This document shows, in pieces, positions 9,452 to 18,217 of a stretch of 64,000 bases of DNA. Under the pieces are notes generated by a model. The model ran no database searches and was not told the origin of the DNA. It saw nothing but the letters and a program-made list of their open reading frames with translations. This stretch comes from JAXGXJ01 sp963829545 (GTDB taxonomy: Bacteria; Actinomycetota; Thermoleophilia; RBG-16-64-13), in NCBI GenBank assembly GCA_963829545.1, contig CAWHIX010000001.1, positions 150,566 through 214,565 on the forward strand, read 5' to 3'. The position numbers were made by a program, and so were the translations under genes. Position 1 is the stretch's first letter; every line of letters begins with the position of its first letter.

Positions 9452-9936
9452 CAGGTGCTGGCCCGTTCGCCCGTAGCGGTGCGGGCCGCCTGCCGGGTTT
9501 CGAAGATGCGGAGATGCGGATCGACGAGGAGCCCTTCCATCTCCAAGAGGCGGCGGATGTCGGCGTTCGGCCCGATCACCCCCAGCCATCCTCTCCGTAG
9601 CGCTCGCACTCCGGCGACGAGAACCGAGAGACCGTCGCTGTCGAAAGAGGCGACGTCACTGAGATCCAAGAAGATGACGTTATGTCCGGACTCGACAACC
9701 GACTCCAAGGCTGCTTGCAGAACACCGCAGGTGTCGTGGTCTATAGTCCCAGTCGCCACAAGCATGGGAGAGTCTCCCAGCACAGCATTTCTCAGTTCCA
9801 TGGCCACCCCATCGCTTTGAGCGGAGACTCGACCGGGCGAGGGCCTGAAGATGCCCTTCGCTGTCGATAGAGAGTACCCGTTTTGCGGCAGCCGGTCGAC
9901 CACCGGACCGCGGCGGAACGTTGCGGAGGTGCTCAC
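9451..9936 (-). CDS. STAS-domain (anti-sigma antagonist-like) protein
   Basis: About 161 residues. A STAS domain spans roughly residue 46 onward: ATGTIDHDTCGVLQAALESV, then VIFLDLSDVASFDSDGLSVL, where Ser/Asp surround the position phosphorylated in SpoIIAA-like proteins. Such proteins sequester anti-sigma factors or regulate partners. The annotated GTG at 9936 has no good ribosome site; an internal ATG at 9801 (MELRNAV) would start right at the STAS fold. The stop overlaps the next start (TGATG), so it is coupled to the ThrE-like exporter. No anti-sigma kinase is nearby. Confidence 0.75.
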   Translation of the reverse strand: MSTSATFRRGPVVDRLPQNGYSLSTAKGIFRPSPGRVSAQSDGVAMELRNAVLGDSPMLVATGTIDHDTCGVLQAALESVVESGHNVIFLDLSDVASFDSDGLSVLVAGVRALRRGWLGVIGPNADIRRLLEMEGLLVDPHLRIFETRQAARTATGERAST

Positions 9937-10022
9937 GCCACACGCTTGACTCTCTCAACAAAGCAGGTGCTCGCTTGGTCGCCTAGTAGTATGGGGTGGC
10001 CCAGTACGCACCGGGAGGACAG

Positions 10023-10889
10023 ATGCATCTCTTTCGAATCAGAGACGAGCAGGCCAACGAGGCTCCAACCGATGCCCCCCAAGCCGGAGCGGGGCCGGAT
10101 GGACAGCCCGGGCGCCATGCTGCGGGTACCGAAGTGAGGCGCAGGTGGTGGGTGTGGGTGCTGGCCGTTCTTGGCGGACTGGCGCTGGCAGCCGCTCTCG
10201 GTTTCGTGATCTGGGCGGAGACTCCCATGGGACCGATGCCCGAGGCGGTCGCAGCCATGGAGACGGACGAGCACGTGACGGTCGTCCAGAACGATGTGAT
10301 CGTGTTCCGCCCCAACGAGACGACTCCGACCGTAGGTCTCGTCTTCTATCCCGGGGCGCGTGTTGACCCCGTGTCCTACGCTCCTGCCATGCACGCCTTG
10401 GCTGCGCAGGGCTTCTTGGTCGCCATAGCGCCCATGCCCCTGAACTTGGCCGTGCTGGACTCCGATCGGGCCGCGGACGTCATCGCGGACTTCCCTGAGA
10501 TCAGCCGGTGGGCTGTGGGCGGCCATTCACTGGGCGGAGCCATGGCCGCGGCCTTCGTGGCCTCTGATCCCTCAGCGGTGGACGGCCTCGCACTCTGGGC
10601 CGCCTATCCTTCGTCCGGCGACGATCTCTCCACCTGGGAGGGCCAGGTGACGTCGGTCTCCGCGACCAAGGACGGCCTGACGACTCCGGATGACATCGTT
10701 GAGGCGACGCCGCTGTTGCCTGCAGGCACCGAGTTCGCAGTCGTCGACGGCGGCAACCACGCTCAGTTCGGCTGGTATGGAGAGCAGCGTGGGGACGGGG
10801 TCGCCACGATCAGTCGTGAAGACCAGCAGAGCCAGACTGTGGCCGCCACCCTGCGCCTGTTGCGCGCGCTTGTGACGAGCGGCAACTAG
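10023..10889 (+). CDS. Membrane-anchored alpha/beta hydrolase
   Basis: About 288 residues. One N-terminal membrane anchor (about 42-64) is followed by an alpha/beta-hydrolase domain. The nucleophile elbow reads GGHSLGGAMA, the Asp is probably in the region after LPAGTEFAVV, and the catalytic His is in DGGNHAQFGWYG, a layout typical of the extracytoplasmic alpha/beta hydrolase family (PF12695-like). GGGAGG at about 10013-10018 supports the ATG at 10023 over a GTG at 9996. The final codons (ATLRLLRALVTSGN) recur as a short remnant at 17373-17428. Esterase or lipase-like activity is inferred; the substrate is unknown. Confidence 0.82.
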   Translation: MHLFRIRDEQANEAPTDAPQAGAGPDGQPGRHAAGTEVRRRWWVWVLAVLGGLALAAALGFVIWAETPMGPMPEAVAAMETDEHVTVVQNDVIVFRPNETTPTVGLVFYPGARVDPVSYAPAMHALAAQGFLVAIAPMPLNLAVLDSDRAADVIADFPEISRWAVGGHSLGGAMAAAFVASDPSAVDGLALWAAYPSSGDDLSTWEGQVTSVSATKDGLTTPDDIVEATPLLPAGTEFAVVDGGNHAQFGWYGEQRGDGVATISREDQQSQTVAATLRLLRALVTSGN

Positions 10890-10892
10890 CGC

Positions 10893-11141
10893 CTAAGGGA
10901 GGATCGAGCGAGGCGCGCCTCCGGCGGCATTCTCGCCTACATTGGTCGGTGCCTCGATGAACGGGTACATATTGGCTTCGGATACCGGGTAGCCCATGGT
11001 CCTCACGACCATCCGGGCGATCTTCGCGTTCGCTGCCGTGATCCCGACGATCCACCTTGCATCGAACTGTCTCTTCTCCGTCCGCGAGTGGCCGGAATAG
11101 GTCACCGGTCGCACTCTTGCGGGCATGCGTCTATGAGACAT
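10893..11141 (-). CDS. Small hypothetical protein, 82 aa
   Basis: Basic small protein with no recognised domain; it has HSRTEKRQFDARWIVGIT in its first half. A near-perfect ribosome site, AGGAGGTGAG (complement of 11149-11158), precedes a GTG-ATG pair at 11144 and 11141. That supports translation even though the product is unknown. It converges with the hydrolase gene, with a gap of three bases. Confidence 0.5.
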   Translation of the reverse strand: MSHRRMPARVRPVTYSGHSRTEKRQFDARWIVGITAANAKIARMVVRTMGYPVSEANMYPFIEAPTNVGENAAGGAPRSILP

Positions 11142-11436
11142 CACAAGCTCACCTCCTCTGCGCCCGCGGTTCCGGCGGTCGGTGGACCGTCCCCGCGGAT
11201 TCTCCTCCACCTCTCATTCTGAGGGAGCCACATGAAGAGCAGGTAAAGACTGCAAAAAGAATCCGTGTAGCGGTCCCCCCCAACCGGCCAGCGAAAGACC
11301 CTCCAAGTAGCGGGCCATCGGTCCCTGCATCCGCCCGGTTCTCTTGCTCCTGTCGCTCGGTACGCTGGAAGGGCAGACTAGGAGAACGGGCACCCGCGCG
11401 CACCCGCGCACCCGCCGCACCCGAACAGGAGGACTC

Positions 11437-12084
11437 ATGCAGACACCGGCACTGCCCAATCCAACCCCGACCGGATACCCTCTGACCTTCCGCGTCGACT
11501 ACCCGGACAAGCCTCTTAGTAGACTGACCACCTTCTTCCGCTTCCTTTGGATTATCCCCATCCTCGTCATCGCAACCCTCCTTTCTTCGGGCACCATCAG
11601 CATCGATGGAACCGACTACTCCTGGTCGTGGACGACGGTGGGCATACTGTTTCTGCCCCTTCTGCTCATGATCCTGTTTCGCAAGAAGTACCCGCGCTGG
11701 TGGTTCGACTGGAACCTCGAGCTCACGCGATTCTTGGCGCGCGTCTGGGTCTACGCCGCGCTGCTCCGGGATGAATATCCCTCCACCGACGAGGAGCAGG
11801 CGGTCCATCTCGACCTCGCCTATCCCGATGCCGGGCAACTCAGTCGCGGGCTTCCGTTGGTCAAATGGTTCCTGGCCATCCCGCACTGGATCGTGCTCTT
11901 CTTCCTTTGGATAGGAGCCGCGGTCTGCATCATCATCGCCTGGTTCGCCATCCTCTTCACCGGCAGGTACCCCCAGAGTCTCTTCGACTACGTGGTCGGA
12001 GTGCAGCGCTGGTCGCTGCGGGTGGAAGCGTATGCGTTGCTGCTGGTCACCGATCAGTATCCGCCGTTCACGCTGCAGCCATGA
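11437..12084 (+). CDS. DUF4389 membrane protein
   Basis: 215-residue protein with two hydrophobic blocks of two segments each and the family motifs YPLTFRVDYPDKPLSRLT, RWWFDWNLELTRF and AWFAILFTGRYPQSLFDY. ACAGGAGGACTC lies just upstream of the ATG at 11437. DUF4389 proteins are common small membrane proteins of unknown role. The stop overlaps the next start as ATGA (12081-12084). A truncated copy of the 3' third is present at 35027-35230. Confidence 0.87.
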   Translation: MQTPALPNPTPTGYPLTFRVDYPDKPLSRLTTFFRFLWIIPILVIATLLSSGTISIDGTDYSWSWTTVGILFLPLLLMILFRKKYPRWWFDWNLELTRFLARVWVYAALLRDEYPSTDEEQAVHLDLAYPDAGQLSRGLPLVKWFLAIPHWIVLFFLWIGAAVCIIIAWFAILFTGRYPQSLFDYVVGVQRWSLRVEAYALLLVTDQYPPFTLQP

Positions 12085-12777
12085 TCGCCCAGGGGCAGCA
12101 GGTCGAACAGGAAAGAGCCGTCCTTAGGTGGGGCGGTCTTGCCGGCATGGCCGGAAGCCTCGTCCTCGTGATCGTCTTTGTGATCGTGGCCGTCTTTGTG
12201 GGATCAGATACAAATGAACCGATGGGCTTCTCCGGCATCCGGGTGGCCCGCACCTTCGAAGACGGTCTCTACCTTGCCGTCATGATCCTGTGGATCCCAC
12301 TCCTGTTGGCGTTGTATCGTGCCCTTCGACAGGAGCGTCTCGCGCCCGCATTGTTCGGAAGCGTTCTGGGCATCGTCGGGCTCGTCGATCCTTGCAGCCG
12401 GAGCGCTTCCGCATATCGCTACGCTTGCGGTCTCTGATCTCTTGTATGCTCCGGGAGCGACCCTCACCGACCAGACTGCGCTGGAACTGTGGAAGGCGTC
12501 CTACGCGGTGTTCGACGCTCTGCTGATTGCGGGACTCGTTATCGCCACTATCGGGGTGATCTGTCTCGGAGCGGCAATGATCAAGAATCCCAGGTTCGGC
12601 AGGTGGATCGGCTGGATGAGCGTGGTACTCGGTGTGGCCGGCGTGGTCGCCGCGACGTTCACACTGTGGAACCCTGATTCCCCAGTGGCGGCGATCGCCA
12701 TGGTCGGACTCATCATCTTCCACGCGGTCGCGGGCTGGAAGACATACAGACTGTCGAGCGGAGGGGAGAAACGATGA
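12081..12777 (+). CDS. Multi-pass membrane protein of unknown function, frame-disrupted
   Basis: About 230 residues with six or so hydrophobic segments. It begins MIAQGQQVEQERAVLRWGGL and, after one shift near 12390, continues ILAAGALPHIATLAVSDLL to a C-terminal KTYRLSSGGEKR. It starts within the stop of the DUF4389 gene (ATGA) and ends with another ATGA onto the DUF4386 gene. This tight chain suggests the three products work together in the membrane. It resembles the DUF4386/DUF998-like proteins in topology, but I cannot assign a family. Confidence 0.65.
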
Positions 12778-13505
12778 AGTCTCCGTACAGAGGGAACGCG
12801 ATAGCGGTGGGGATACTCTTCATCGCCTGCTCGGCCGCAAGCATACTGAGCATCGTGCCGCTGGGCTCGATGCTCGACTCCCCGGTCGACCTGGCCGGGC
12901 TGGCGGCGAACGACAATCGTGTGGTATTGACGGCGCTCATCGAGTTCGTCTGGGCCGCTACCGCCGCGGGCATAGCGATCGGCTTGTATCCCGTCGTGAG
13001 AAAGCAGAACAGAGCTCTAGCTCTTGGATCTGTGGCCGGCAGGGTCGTCGAGGGCGTGTTCGTTCTTATCGGCACCCTCAGCCTACTGGTACTACTGGCA
13101 CTGAGCCAGGACTACGTGGCGGCCGGATCTCCCGACCCATCCTTCTGGTCGGTCTCGGCTGACACTTTGCTTGCGGTACGTGAATGGGTGTTCGGGTTCG
13201 TCGCGATGGTCCCGTTCCTCCTGGGTGCTCTCATGTATTACTACCTGCTGTTCAGATCGCGGCTCGTCCCCCGATGGCTCTCGGGTTGGGGTCTCGTCGG
13301 AGCTGGGTTGGGCCTGGTGGCGACCGTGTACGCCGGCTTCACCCAGGAATTCGGCTTCTCGACCGTCAATACCGTGCTAAACATCCCCATAGGTATCCAG
13401 GAGATGGTCTTGGCCGTGTGGTTGATAGCCAAAGGATTCAAGTCGCCACCGGTGATCGAGCGGGCGGCGGCCGGGGCGCCGACGAATGCGGCAGCTGAAG
13501 CGTAG
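12774..13505 (+). CDS. DUF4386 membrane protein
   Basis: 243 residues with six or seven hydrophobic segments. The DUF4386 character is seen in the repeated helical hairpins, the YYYLLFRSRLVPRWLSGWGL segment and the NTVLNIPIGIQEMVLAVWLI segment near the end. The ATG overlaps the preceding stop (ATGA). Function unknown; co-translated with two other membrane proteins. A fragment matching the NIPIGIQEM segment occurs at about 35262-35300. Confidence 0.85.
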   Translation: MKSPYRGNAIAVGILFIACSAASILSIVPLGSMLDSPVDLAGLAANDNRVVLTALIEFVWAATAAGIAIGLYPVVRKQNRALALGSVAGRVVEGVFVLIGTLSLLVLLALSQDYVAAGSPDPSFWSVSADTLLAVREWVFGFVAMVPFLLGALMYYYLLFRSRLVPRWLSGWGLVGAGLGLVATVYAGFTQEFGFSTVNTVLNIPIGIQEMVLAVWLIAKGFKSPPVIERAAAGAPTNAAAEA

Positions 13506-13526
13506 GGTCGAGGCCATGGAGAGACG

Positions 13527-14195
13527 ATGACCGCAGCGACCCCATCGGAGCCGAGAAGGACCAAGGCGGAGAAGTTCTGGGACCGGCTTGCCCGCACCTG
13601 GGGCAGGCCGGCCGAGGAACCCGAACAGACCGACACGATCGTCCTCGCCAAGACCAGGCCGTATCTCAAGGCCACGGATACCGTCCTCGACTACGGGTGC
13701 GCCAAGGGCAGCGTAGATATGAGGCTTGCCGCTGCTGTCAGGGCTATCCACGGCATCGATATCTCGTCAAACATGATCGCCGCCGCAAGAGAGGCGGCGG
13801 ACGCGCGCCAGGCCGCCAACGTGTCGTTCGCGAAGGCCACGATATTCGACGAAGGTCTCGAGCGGGAGTCATTCGACGTGGTGCTGGCCTTGGCCATTTT
13901 CCACCTGCTGGAAGATGCGCCAGAAGCCATACGGAGAATCGACGAACTGCTGAAGCCGGGGGGCCTGCTCATATCCCTGACACCCTGTTTGGGGGAGAAG
14001 GCCGCGTGGCCGATCAGAACCGTGATGCTTCTCGTGGGGTTGGCCGCTCGACTGCACGTGATCCCCCATGTGTGGCGCTGCACGATAGGGGAACTGCGCG
14101 AGGCCATGGAGGCCGCGGGTTTGGCACCCATCGAGGTCGAGGAGTTGGTCCAGAGCACCTCGGAGTATTTCGTGGTGGCGAAGAAGACACGGTGA
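13527..14195 (+). CDS. Class I SAM-dependent methyltransferase
   Basis: 222-residue Rossmann methyltransferase. Motif I is VLDYGCAKGS (53-62), the acidic strand-2 motif is HGIDISSNMI, and the post-I region FDVVLALAIFHLL and LLKPGGLLI follow in the expected order. Starts 21 bases after the DUF4386 gene with a purine-rich site, so it probably belongs to the same transcript. The small-molecule or lipid substrate is not evident. Confidence 0.87.
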   Translation: MTAATPSEPRRTKAEKFWDRLARTWGRPAEEPEQTDTIVLAKTRPYLKATDTVLDYGCAKGSVDMRLAAAVRAIHGIDISSNMIAAAREAADARQAANVSFAKATIFDEGLERESFDVVLALAIFHLLEDAPEAIRRIDELLKPGGLLISLTPCLGEKAAWPIRTVMLLVGLAARLHVIPHVWRCTIGELREAMEAAGLAPIEVEELVQSTSEYFVVAKKTR

Positions 14196-14278
14196 CGTAA
14201 CCAGCGGGAGGGACGTTCCGCTCGGGCGTGACATATCTCGGCTATTCGGCGGCGTAGGAGAGTCGCGCGCGGGCCGTC

Positions 14279-15637
14279 CTATTGGAACCCGAACAGCGGC
14301 GGGAACACGATCACGACCAGGGCGGCCCAGATGGCGTAGACAGGCAGATAGCGCATCTGTACGTCGACGATGGCCTGGTATGTGACTCGCCCGGCTATGA
14401 ACCGCACATATCCGATTCCCAGCAGCACCAGATTGACCAGGAGCAGGATATTGGCCCCAAGGGCGGCGAGCTTGTTGGCGGACACGCCGTACTCGGCCAA
14501 ACGGGAGATGATTCCGGACAAGGCGACTCCGTCGACGACGAGGGCGACGACGACGAGGGCGAGCACGAGCACATCCCAGAGATTCCTCGGTGTTTCGGCG
14601 TCGCGGGCACTCATGCCGTAGAGCGTCACACCCATCACCAGGACCAGGATCAGGTCGAACCAGATGAGCAACTCCCGATTCTCCGATGGCGCTCTGCCGG
14701 TCACCAGCATGGCCACCAGCAGGCTGACAAGAACCACCAGGAGCAGCGGGGTGAAGAGTCGCGCGAGCACGGGGGCGATACTCTCTATCCGCCCCATCTT
14801 CCGTTCCACCAGATAGGCAGCGACCACGAGTAGGGCACAACCGCCGAATATCACCACCCAATTCACGATGAAGGCCTCGATGTCGACCTCGATGAACTGA
14901 AAGACTCCGACTGAGACCCCGATCAGCACCGCTCCGCCCAAGCCGATCAGCACCGAGTAGATGAACACCTCGCCGGCGAAGCGGACGAAGTCCAGCCGGG
15001 TGCCGGTCTTGCGCCAGCCCGGCCCGCCGTAGAGGACGCCCAGCAGCAGGAGGAGGGCGATGGGCAGATGCACCGCGGTGAGTATGGCGGTATGGTGGGG
15101 GTCGTATGAGGGATAGAGGTTGACGAGAAGCGCGGCGGCGACGAAAACCCCTGCGGCCAACAGCATGAAGCGTAGGGGAAGGGACCGTTTCCAGATAAGG
15201 TAGATGGCCACCGAAGGAAAGGCAAAGAGGGACGCGTTCACGATGTAGATGAAGGCGTTGTCGTCGTTCATCTCCCAGCCGAAAAGTGTCGGGAGCTTGG
15301 CCAACAGTCCCCCCAGGATCGCCAGGCCGATGACGAGGATGAACTCGGTGCGTTGGCGCCCACGCGACGCCTCGTCGGGTGCAGGGACCAGGAGTTGCCG
15401 CCAAAGACTCTCGGTCGTCACCTTGGCGAACTCATCGCCCAGCGCCTCTGTGTCGCCCATCCGTCGGACCGAGATCAGAAAGGCCTCCTCGGTGGTCACT
15501 CCGCGGGACGTGAGGTCGTCGATGTTGTCTCGAAGATGGGACTCAAGCTCTTCAAGGTCCTGCTCTCGCAAGGAACCCGATGACCTCAGGTGCCCTCTCC
15601 ACTTGCGGATCTGCGACTCCAGCTCAAACATTCTCAT
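14279..15637 (-). CDS. Permease-prefix-domain membrane protein
   Basis: About 452 residues. An N-terminal helical 'permease prefix' domain (residues 1-75, with LEELESHLRDNIDDLTSRG and EEAFLISVRRMGD) is followed by about twelve hydrophobic segments. The start (MRMFELE) overlaps the stop of the upstream PadR gene. PadR/permease-prefix pairs are common: the regulator represses the pair, and the membrane partner has no settled function. Converges on the methyltransferase gene. Confidence 0.82.
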   Translation of the reverse strand: MRMFELESQIRKWRGHLRSSGSLREQDLEELESHLRDNIDDLTSRGVTTEEAFLISVRRMGDTEALGDEFAKVTTESLWRQLLVPAPDEASRGRQRTEFILVIGLAILGGLLAKLPTLFGWEMNDDNAFIYIVNASLFAFPSVAIYLIWKRSLPLRFMLLAAGVFVAAALLVNLYPSYDPHHTAILTAVHLPIALLLLLGVLYGGPGWRKTGTRLDFVRFAGEVFIYSVLIGLGGAVLIGVSVGVFQFIEVDIEAFIVNWVVIFGGCALLVVAAYLVERKMGRIESIAPVLARLFTPLLLVVLVSLLVAMLVTGRAPSENRELLIWFDLILVLVMGVTLYGMSARDAETPRNLWDVLVLALVVVALVVDGVALSGIISRLAEYGVSANKLAALGANILLLVNLVLLGIGYVRFIAGRVTYQAIVDVQMRYLPVYAIWAALVVIVFPPLFGFQ

Positions 15638-15974
15638 CCCCCTTGTCGATGATTCCCACCAGGCGCTCGAGGGCACTGTGGACCACCGACCATTGCTCTG
15701 TGACGCGCTCCAACTCAGCTATTCCGGGCTCGGTCAGTCGGTAGTACTTGCGACGGCGACCTGTCTCCGCGACGTGCCAGCGAGACTCCACGAAGCCCGC
15801 GTCTTCCAGGCGATGGAGAACCGGGTAGAGCATGCCGTCGGTCCAGGTGAGACGATCGTCAGAGACCTCCCGAACCTTCTGGATGATGGCGTAGCCGTAG
15901 CTATCCGACCGGCGCAGGATGGCCAGGATGATGGGCGTGGCTGATGCCGCAACGAGCTCTTTCGAGATGTTCAT
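15624..15974 (-). CDS. PadR family transcriptional regulator
   Basis: 116-residue short (subfamily-2-like) PadR protein. Signatures: PIILAILRRSDSYGYAIIQ, TDGMLYPVLHRLEDAGF and the wing GRRRKYYRLTEPG. Its stop overlaps the start of the permease-prefix gene, so the two are translated together. A perfect palindrome 46-57 bases upstream of its start is the likely operator. Confidence 0.9.
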   Translation of the reverse strand: MNISKELVAASATPIILAILRRSDSYGYAIIQKVREVSDDRLTWTDGMLYPVLHRLEDAGFVESRWHVAETGRRRKYYRLTEPGIAELERVTEQWSVVHSALERLVGIIDKGDENV

Positions 15975-16019
15975 CGTTCCCCAGCCGCTCTGATCGTCTC
16001 AAGCACGATCTTATACATA

Positions 16020-16031
16020 GCATAGCTATGC
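16020..16031. promoter_or_regulatory. Candidate PadR operator, perfect 12-bp palindrome
   Basis: GCATAGCTATGC is perfectly symmetric and sits in an AT-rich island (TACATAGCATAGCTATGCATA) that contrasts with the GC-rich surroundings. It is just upstream of the PadR start at 15974. PadR sites generally carry ATGT/ACAT-type half-sites, which the flanks partly show. Confidence 0.5.
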
Positions 16032-16211
16032 ATAAGAGTATTAGGTAAGAAGCCTGGGATGTCAAGGTGGGCTGTCAGAGGCTCTACAGGAGGCTGCCGC
16101 CTGGGTGGGCGGCCGGTCGCGGCGCCTCCGGGGAGCCGTGCATCGGAGGGCATCGATATTGCGGCGGTTCTCGCGCCCCCGAGAACGCTCCGGTCGTGTA
16201 ACCTTGCCGGG

Positions 16212-16913
16212 ATGCGTCCGCTCAAGATAATCTCGGTGATCTTCGGGGTGCTGTTCGCCCTTGCCGGCATCGCGTCCGTGACGTCGGGCGGCTTCGTCCT
16301 CGGTCTCTACCGCCTTCACGGTGCTCCCTCCGGGTTCTTCATGACACCCAGTCAGACGGTGGGCAGCAACGGGTTTGCGCTGACAGCTCCGGACATCAAC
16401 GGGCAACTCGTGACCCCGTGGGAGAGGTGGGCCTTGTCCCAGGCGGGGGCCACCATCCGGGTGACCGGCTCTTCCAAGCTGCCGGCCCCGGTCTTCATCG
16501 GGATCGCGCCGACTGCGCAGGTCTCGAAGTACCTTTCCGGCGTTGCCCGCGATCGGATCACGAGCATCGACCTGACGGAGGGGTCGGTCCATTATGATCA
16601 TGTGGACGGGACGGCACTCCCTGCTCCTCCAGAAGAACAGAGCTTCTGGGCAGCTGAGGTAGCTGGGACCGGGAGCCAGACTCTGGAATGGGAGCTACGA
16701 GAGGGCGACTGGGCGATGGTCATCATGAACGGCGACGCGAGTGCGCCGGTTGCGGCCGACGTGAGGCTCGGCGCACGATTCGGAATCATGTACCCACTGA
16801 TCGTCGGGTTGGCAGCGGCCGGAGTCGTATTGTTGGCCATCGGAGCCACTCTCATAGTCTTTGGAGCGCGACCCCGGCAGAGGGCATTGCGGACTCCGCC
16901 GGGGGTGGTCTAA
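16212..16913 (+). CDS. Membrane-anchored hypothetical protein
   Basis: 233 residues. One hydrophobic segment lies at the N-terminus (about 5-30), an extracytoplasmic beta-rich middle carries ERWALSQAGATIRVTGSS and FIGIAPTAQVSKYLSGV, and a C-terminal membrane segment (about 193-215) ends in a basic tail. This two-anchor layout is common among uncharacterised actinobacterial proteins. Divergent from the PadR gene, with 237 bases between the two starts. Confidence 0.65.
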   Translation: MRPLKIISVIFGVLFALAGIASVTSGGFVLGLYRLHGAPSGFFMTPSQTVGSNGFALTAPDINGQLVTPWERWALSQAGATIRVTGSSKLPAPVFIGIAPTAQVSKYLSGVARDRITSIDLTEGSVHYDHVDGTALPAPPEEQSFWAAEVAGTGSQTLEWELREGDWAMVIMNGDASAPVAADVRLGARFGIMYPLIVGLAAAGVVLLAIGATLIVFGARPRQRALRTPPGVV

Positions 16914-16947
16914 CGCGGAACACAAGGGGCCTGGGTTCACCGTCGAG

Positions 16948-17133
16948 GTGCTCGCCTGTTCGTTGATCGTCGGCGCGCTGATTATCGGCTTCTCCATCCT
17001 GATGACGACGGGTCTGAGTGCGGCTGAAGGCGTCATTAACCGGGCGGTCCTCTTGCTTGCCGTGGCCAGCCCGTTCTGGTTCATGGTGAGATTCGTGCGC
17101 GACTGGTGGCGGAGACGGAAGGCCGATAAGTAG
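16948..17133 (+). CDS. Possible small membrane protein, about 61 aa
   Basis: From a GTG at 16948 the frame gives two hydrophobic segments and a basic end WWRRRKADK. There is no convincing ribosome site. It follows 35 bases after the preceding gene. The start is uncertain, and the reading frame is open upstream into that gene. Confidence 0.35.
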   Translation: MLACSLIVGALIIGFSILMTTGLSAAEGVINRAVLLLAVASPFWFMVRFVRDWWRRRKADK

Positions 17134-17138
17134 GCGCG

Positions 17139-17339
17139 TTACCGCACCTCAGCGTGAGGGTCGTGTGGCGACCGCGACTCCTCGCGGGCCTCTTCCTCGC
17201 CGATCATGAGCCTGATCATCACAAAGGTGAGGAGCGCGATGATCAAGCCAAATACGGCCGCGAATTGGTTGTTATAGAACGCAAAGAACTGGGTGACGAA
17301 GATGGTGAACAACAGCGCGCGCGAGACGCACGCGTTCAT
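17139..17339 (-). CDS. Small membrane protein, 66 aa
   Basis: Two hydrophobic segments (about 6-22 and 28-46), then an acidic/basic tail GEEEAREESRSPHDPHAEVR. The shape is that of a real small membrane protein, but no family is recognised. Convergent with the preceding small reading frame. Confidence 0.4.
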   Translation of the reverse strand: MNACVSRALLFTIFVTQFFAFYNNQFAAVFGLIIALLTFVMIRLMIGEEEAREESRSPHDPHAEVR

Positions 17340-17372
17340 CTACACGCGGAGCCCCGCCGTGATGGTCAGGCC

Positions 17373-17428
17373 CACGCTGTAGCCGCTACCTTGCGCCTTC
17401 TGCGCGCACTTGCGACGACCGGCAACTA
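17373..17428 (+). pseudogene. Remnant of an alpha/beta-hydrolase gene 3' end
   Basis: The frame ending at 17429 reads VAATLRLLRALATTGN. This is almost identical to the last residues of the hydrolase at 10023-10889 (VAATLRLLRALVTSGN), and the DNA matches over about 55 bases including the AACTA stop context. The rest of the gene is absent. Confidence 0.55.
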
Positions 17429-17584
17429 ACGAGCGTCGTCACAATGAGGGACCGGCTCGCAAGCGCGGGGACCCATACTTCGGCACTTCACCTTCAGCGA
17501 CTGCTACATCGCCGGCAGTTCGTACCCGGGCAGTGGTTCCGGGCGATGGCTGACGATGTCCCGGACCTACGGGTACGCTGTCCT

Positions 17585-17815
17585 TTATTGCGGACCTTCT
17601 CCGCAGGCGCCGCAGGCTCCTTCTACGCAGTAGTAGCTACCTTCTAGATCGTACTGCTTGAAGACCGCGCAGTCTGCGCAGAGGCAGCCCTGCATGGCTA
17701 CTCTTGTCGCGCTCTTGCCCCTAGCGCAGAACAGGGCGCTCTCGCCGGGATACGATGGACAGTTGCCGCAGTTGCAGCGTGCCGTGTTCTCCTGGATGTC
17801 TCGCACAATGGTCAT
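17585..17815 (-). CDS. DUF2769-type small cysteine-rich protein
   Basis: About 76 residues with ten cysteines in paired clusters: CNCGNC, FCARGKS, GCLCADCAVF and the C-terminal YYCVEGACGACGEG. The spacing fits zinc or Fe-S binding as in DUF2769 proteins. AGGAGGAGTCCC directly precedes the ATG at 17815, which fixes the start. Role unknown. Confidence 0.75.
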   Translation of the reverse strand: MTIVRDIQENTARCNCGNCPSYPGESALFCARGKSATRVAMQGCLCADCAVFKQYDLEGSYYCVEGACGACGEGPQ

Positions 17816-18217
17816 GGGACTCCTCCTCAGAAGGCACTCAGTACGCTCTTTAGTTCCAGGACGGACGGAGAATGAAACCCCTCGATGAGATCCTCCCGCT
17901 CCGGAGCGCGTCATCTCCTCCTCTCTCTACCCACCGCCAGCGTCTTCTACGCGTCTCCTCTGCAGCATCTTCCGCGCTCTCCAGTCCGAGATCCAAGTGA
18001 CAACCAGGGCGGCGACTCACACGAAGAGCACGGCCACGTGCTGACCGTGGGCTAGCCGCAGGTCACCATCGGACTACTTGAGCTGCAATGTCCCTGTGAA
18101 CGTGGACTCGCCACCGGTGGAGGAGAACCTCGCCTTCCACATGTTCCGTATGGACGGTGCCAGATATCGCAGAATCCCGAAGTCATCCTCGGCGCGCGAC
18201 ACAACGGGCCGGCGGTT
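17816..18217. other. Intergenic stretch, no gene seen
   Basis: About 400 bases between two minus-strand genes. Short open frames exist on both strands but none has a ribosome site plus protein-like composition. No hairpin or repeat stood out. Confidence 0.4.

Noticed and set aside
16861..16947. Upstream extension of the 16948 small membrane frame
   Set aside because: It overlaps the real 16212-16913 gene and has non-protein-like composition.
17444..17580. Plus-strand protein-like stretch (FTFSDCYIAGSSYPG)
   Set aside because: Short, no start or ribosome site, no recognised family.
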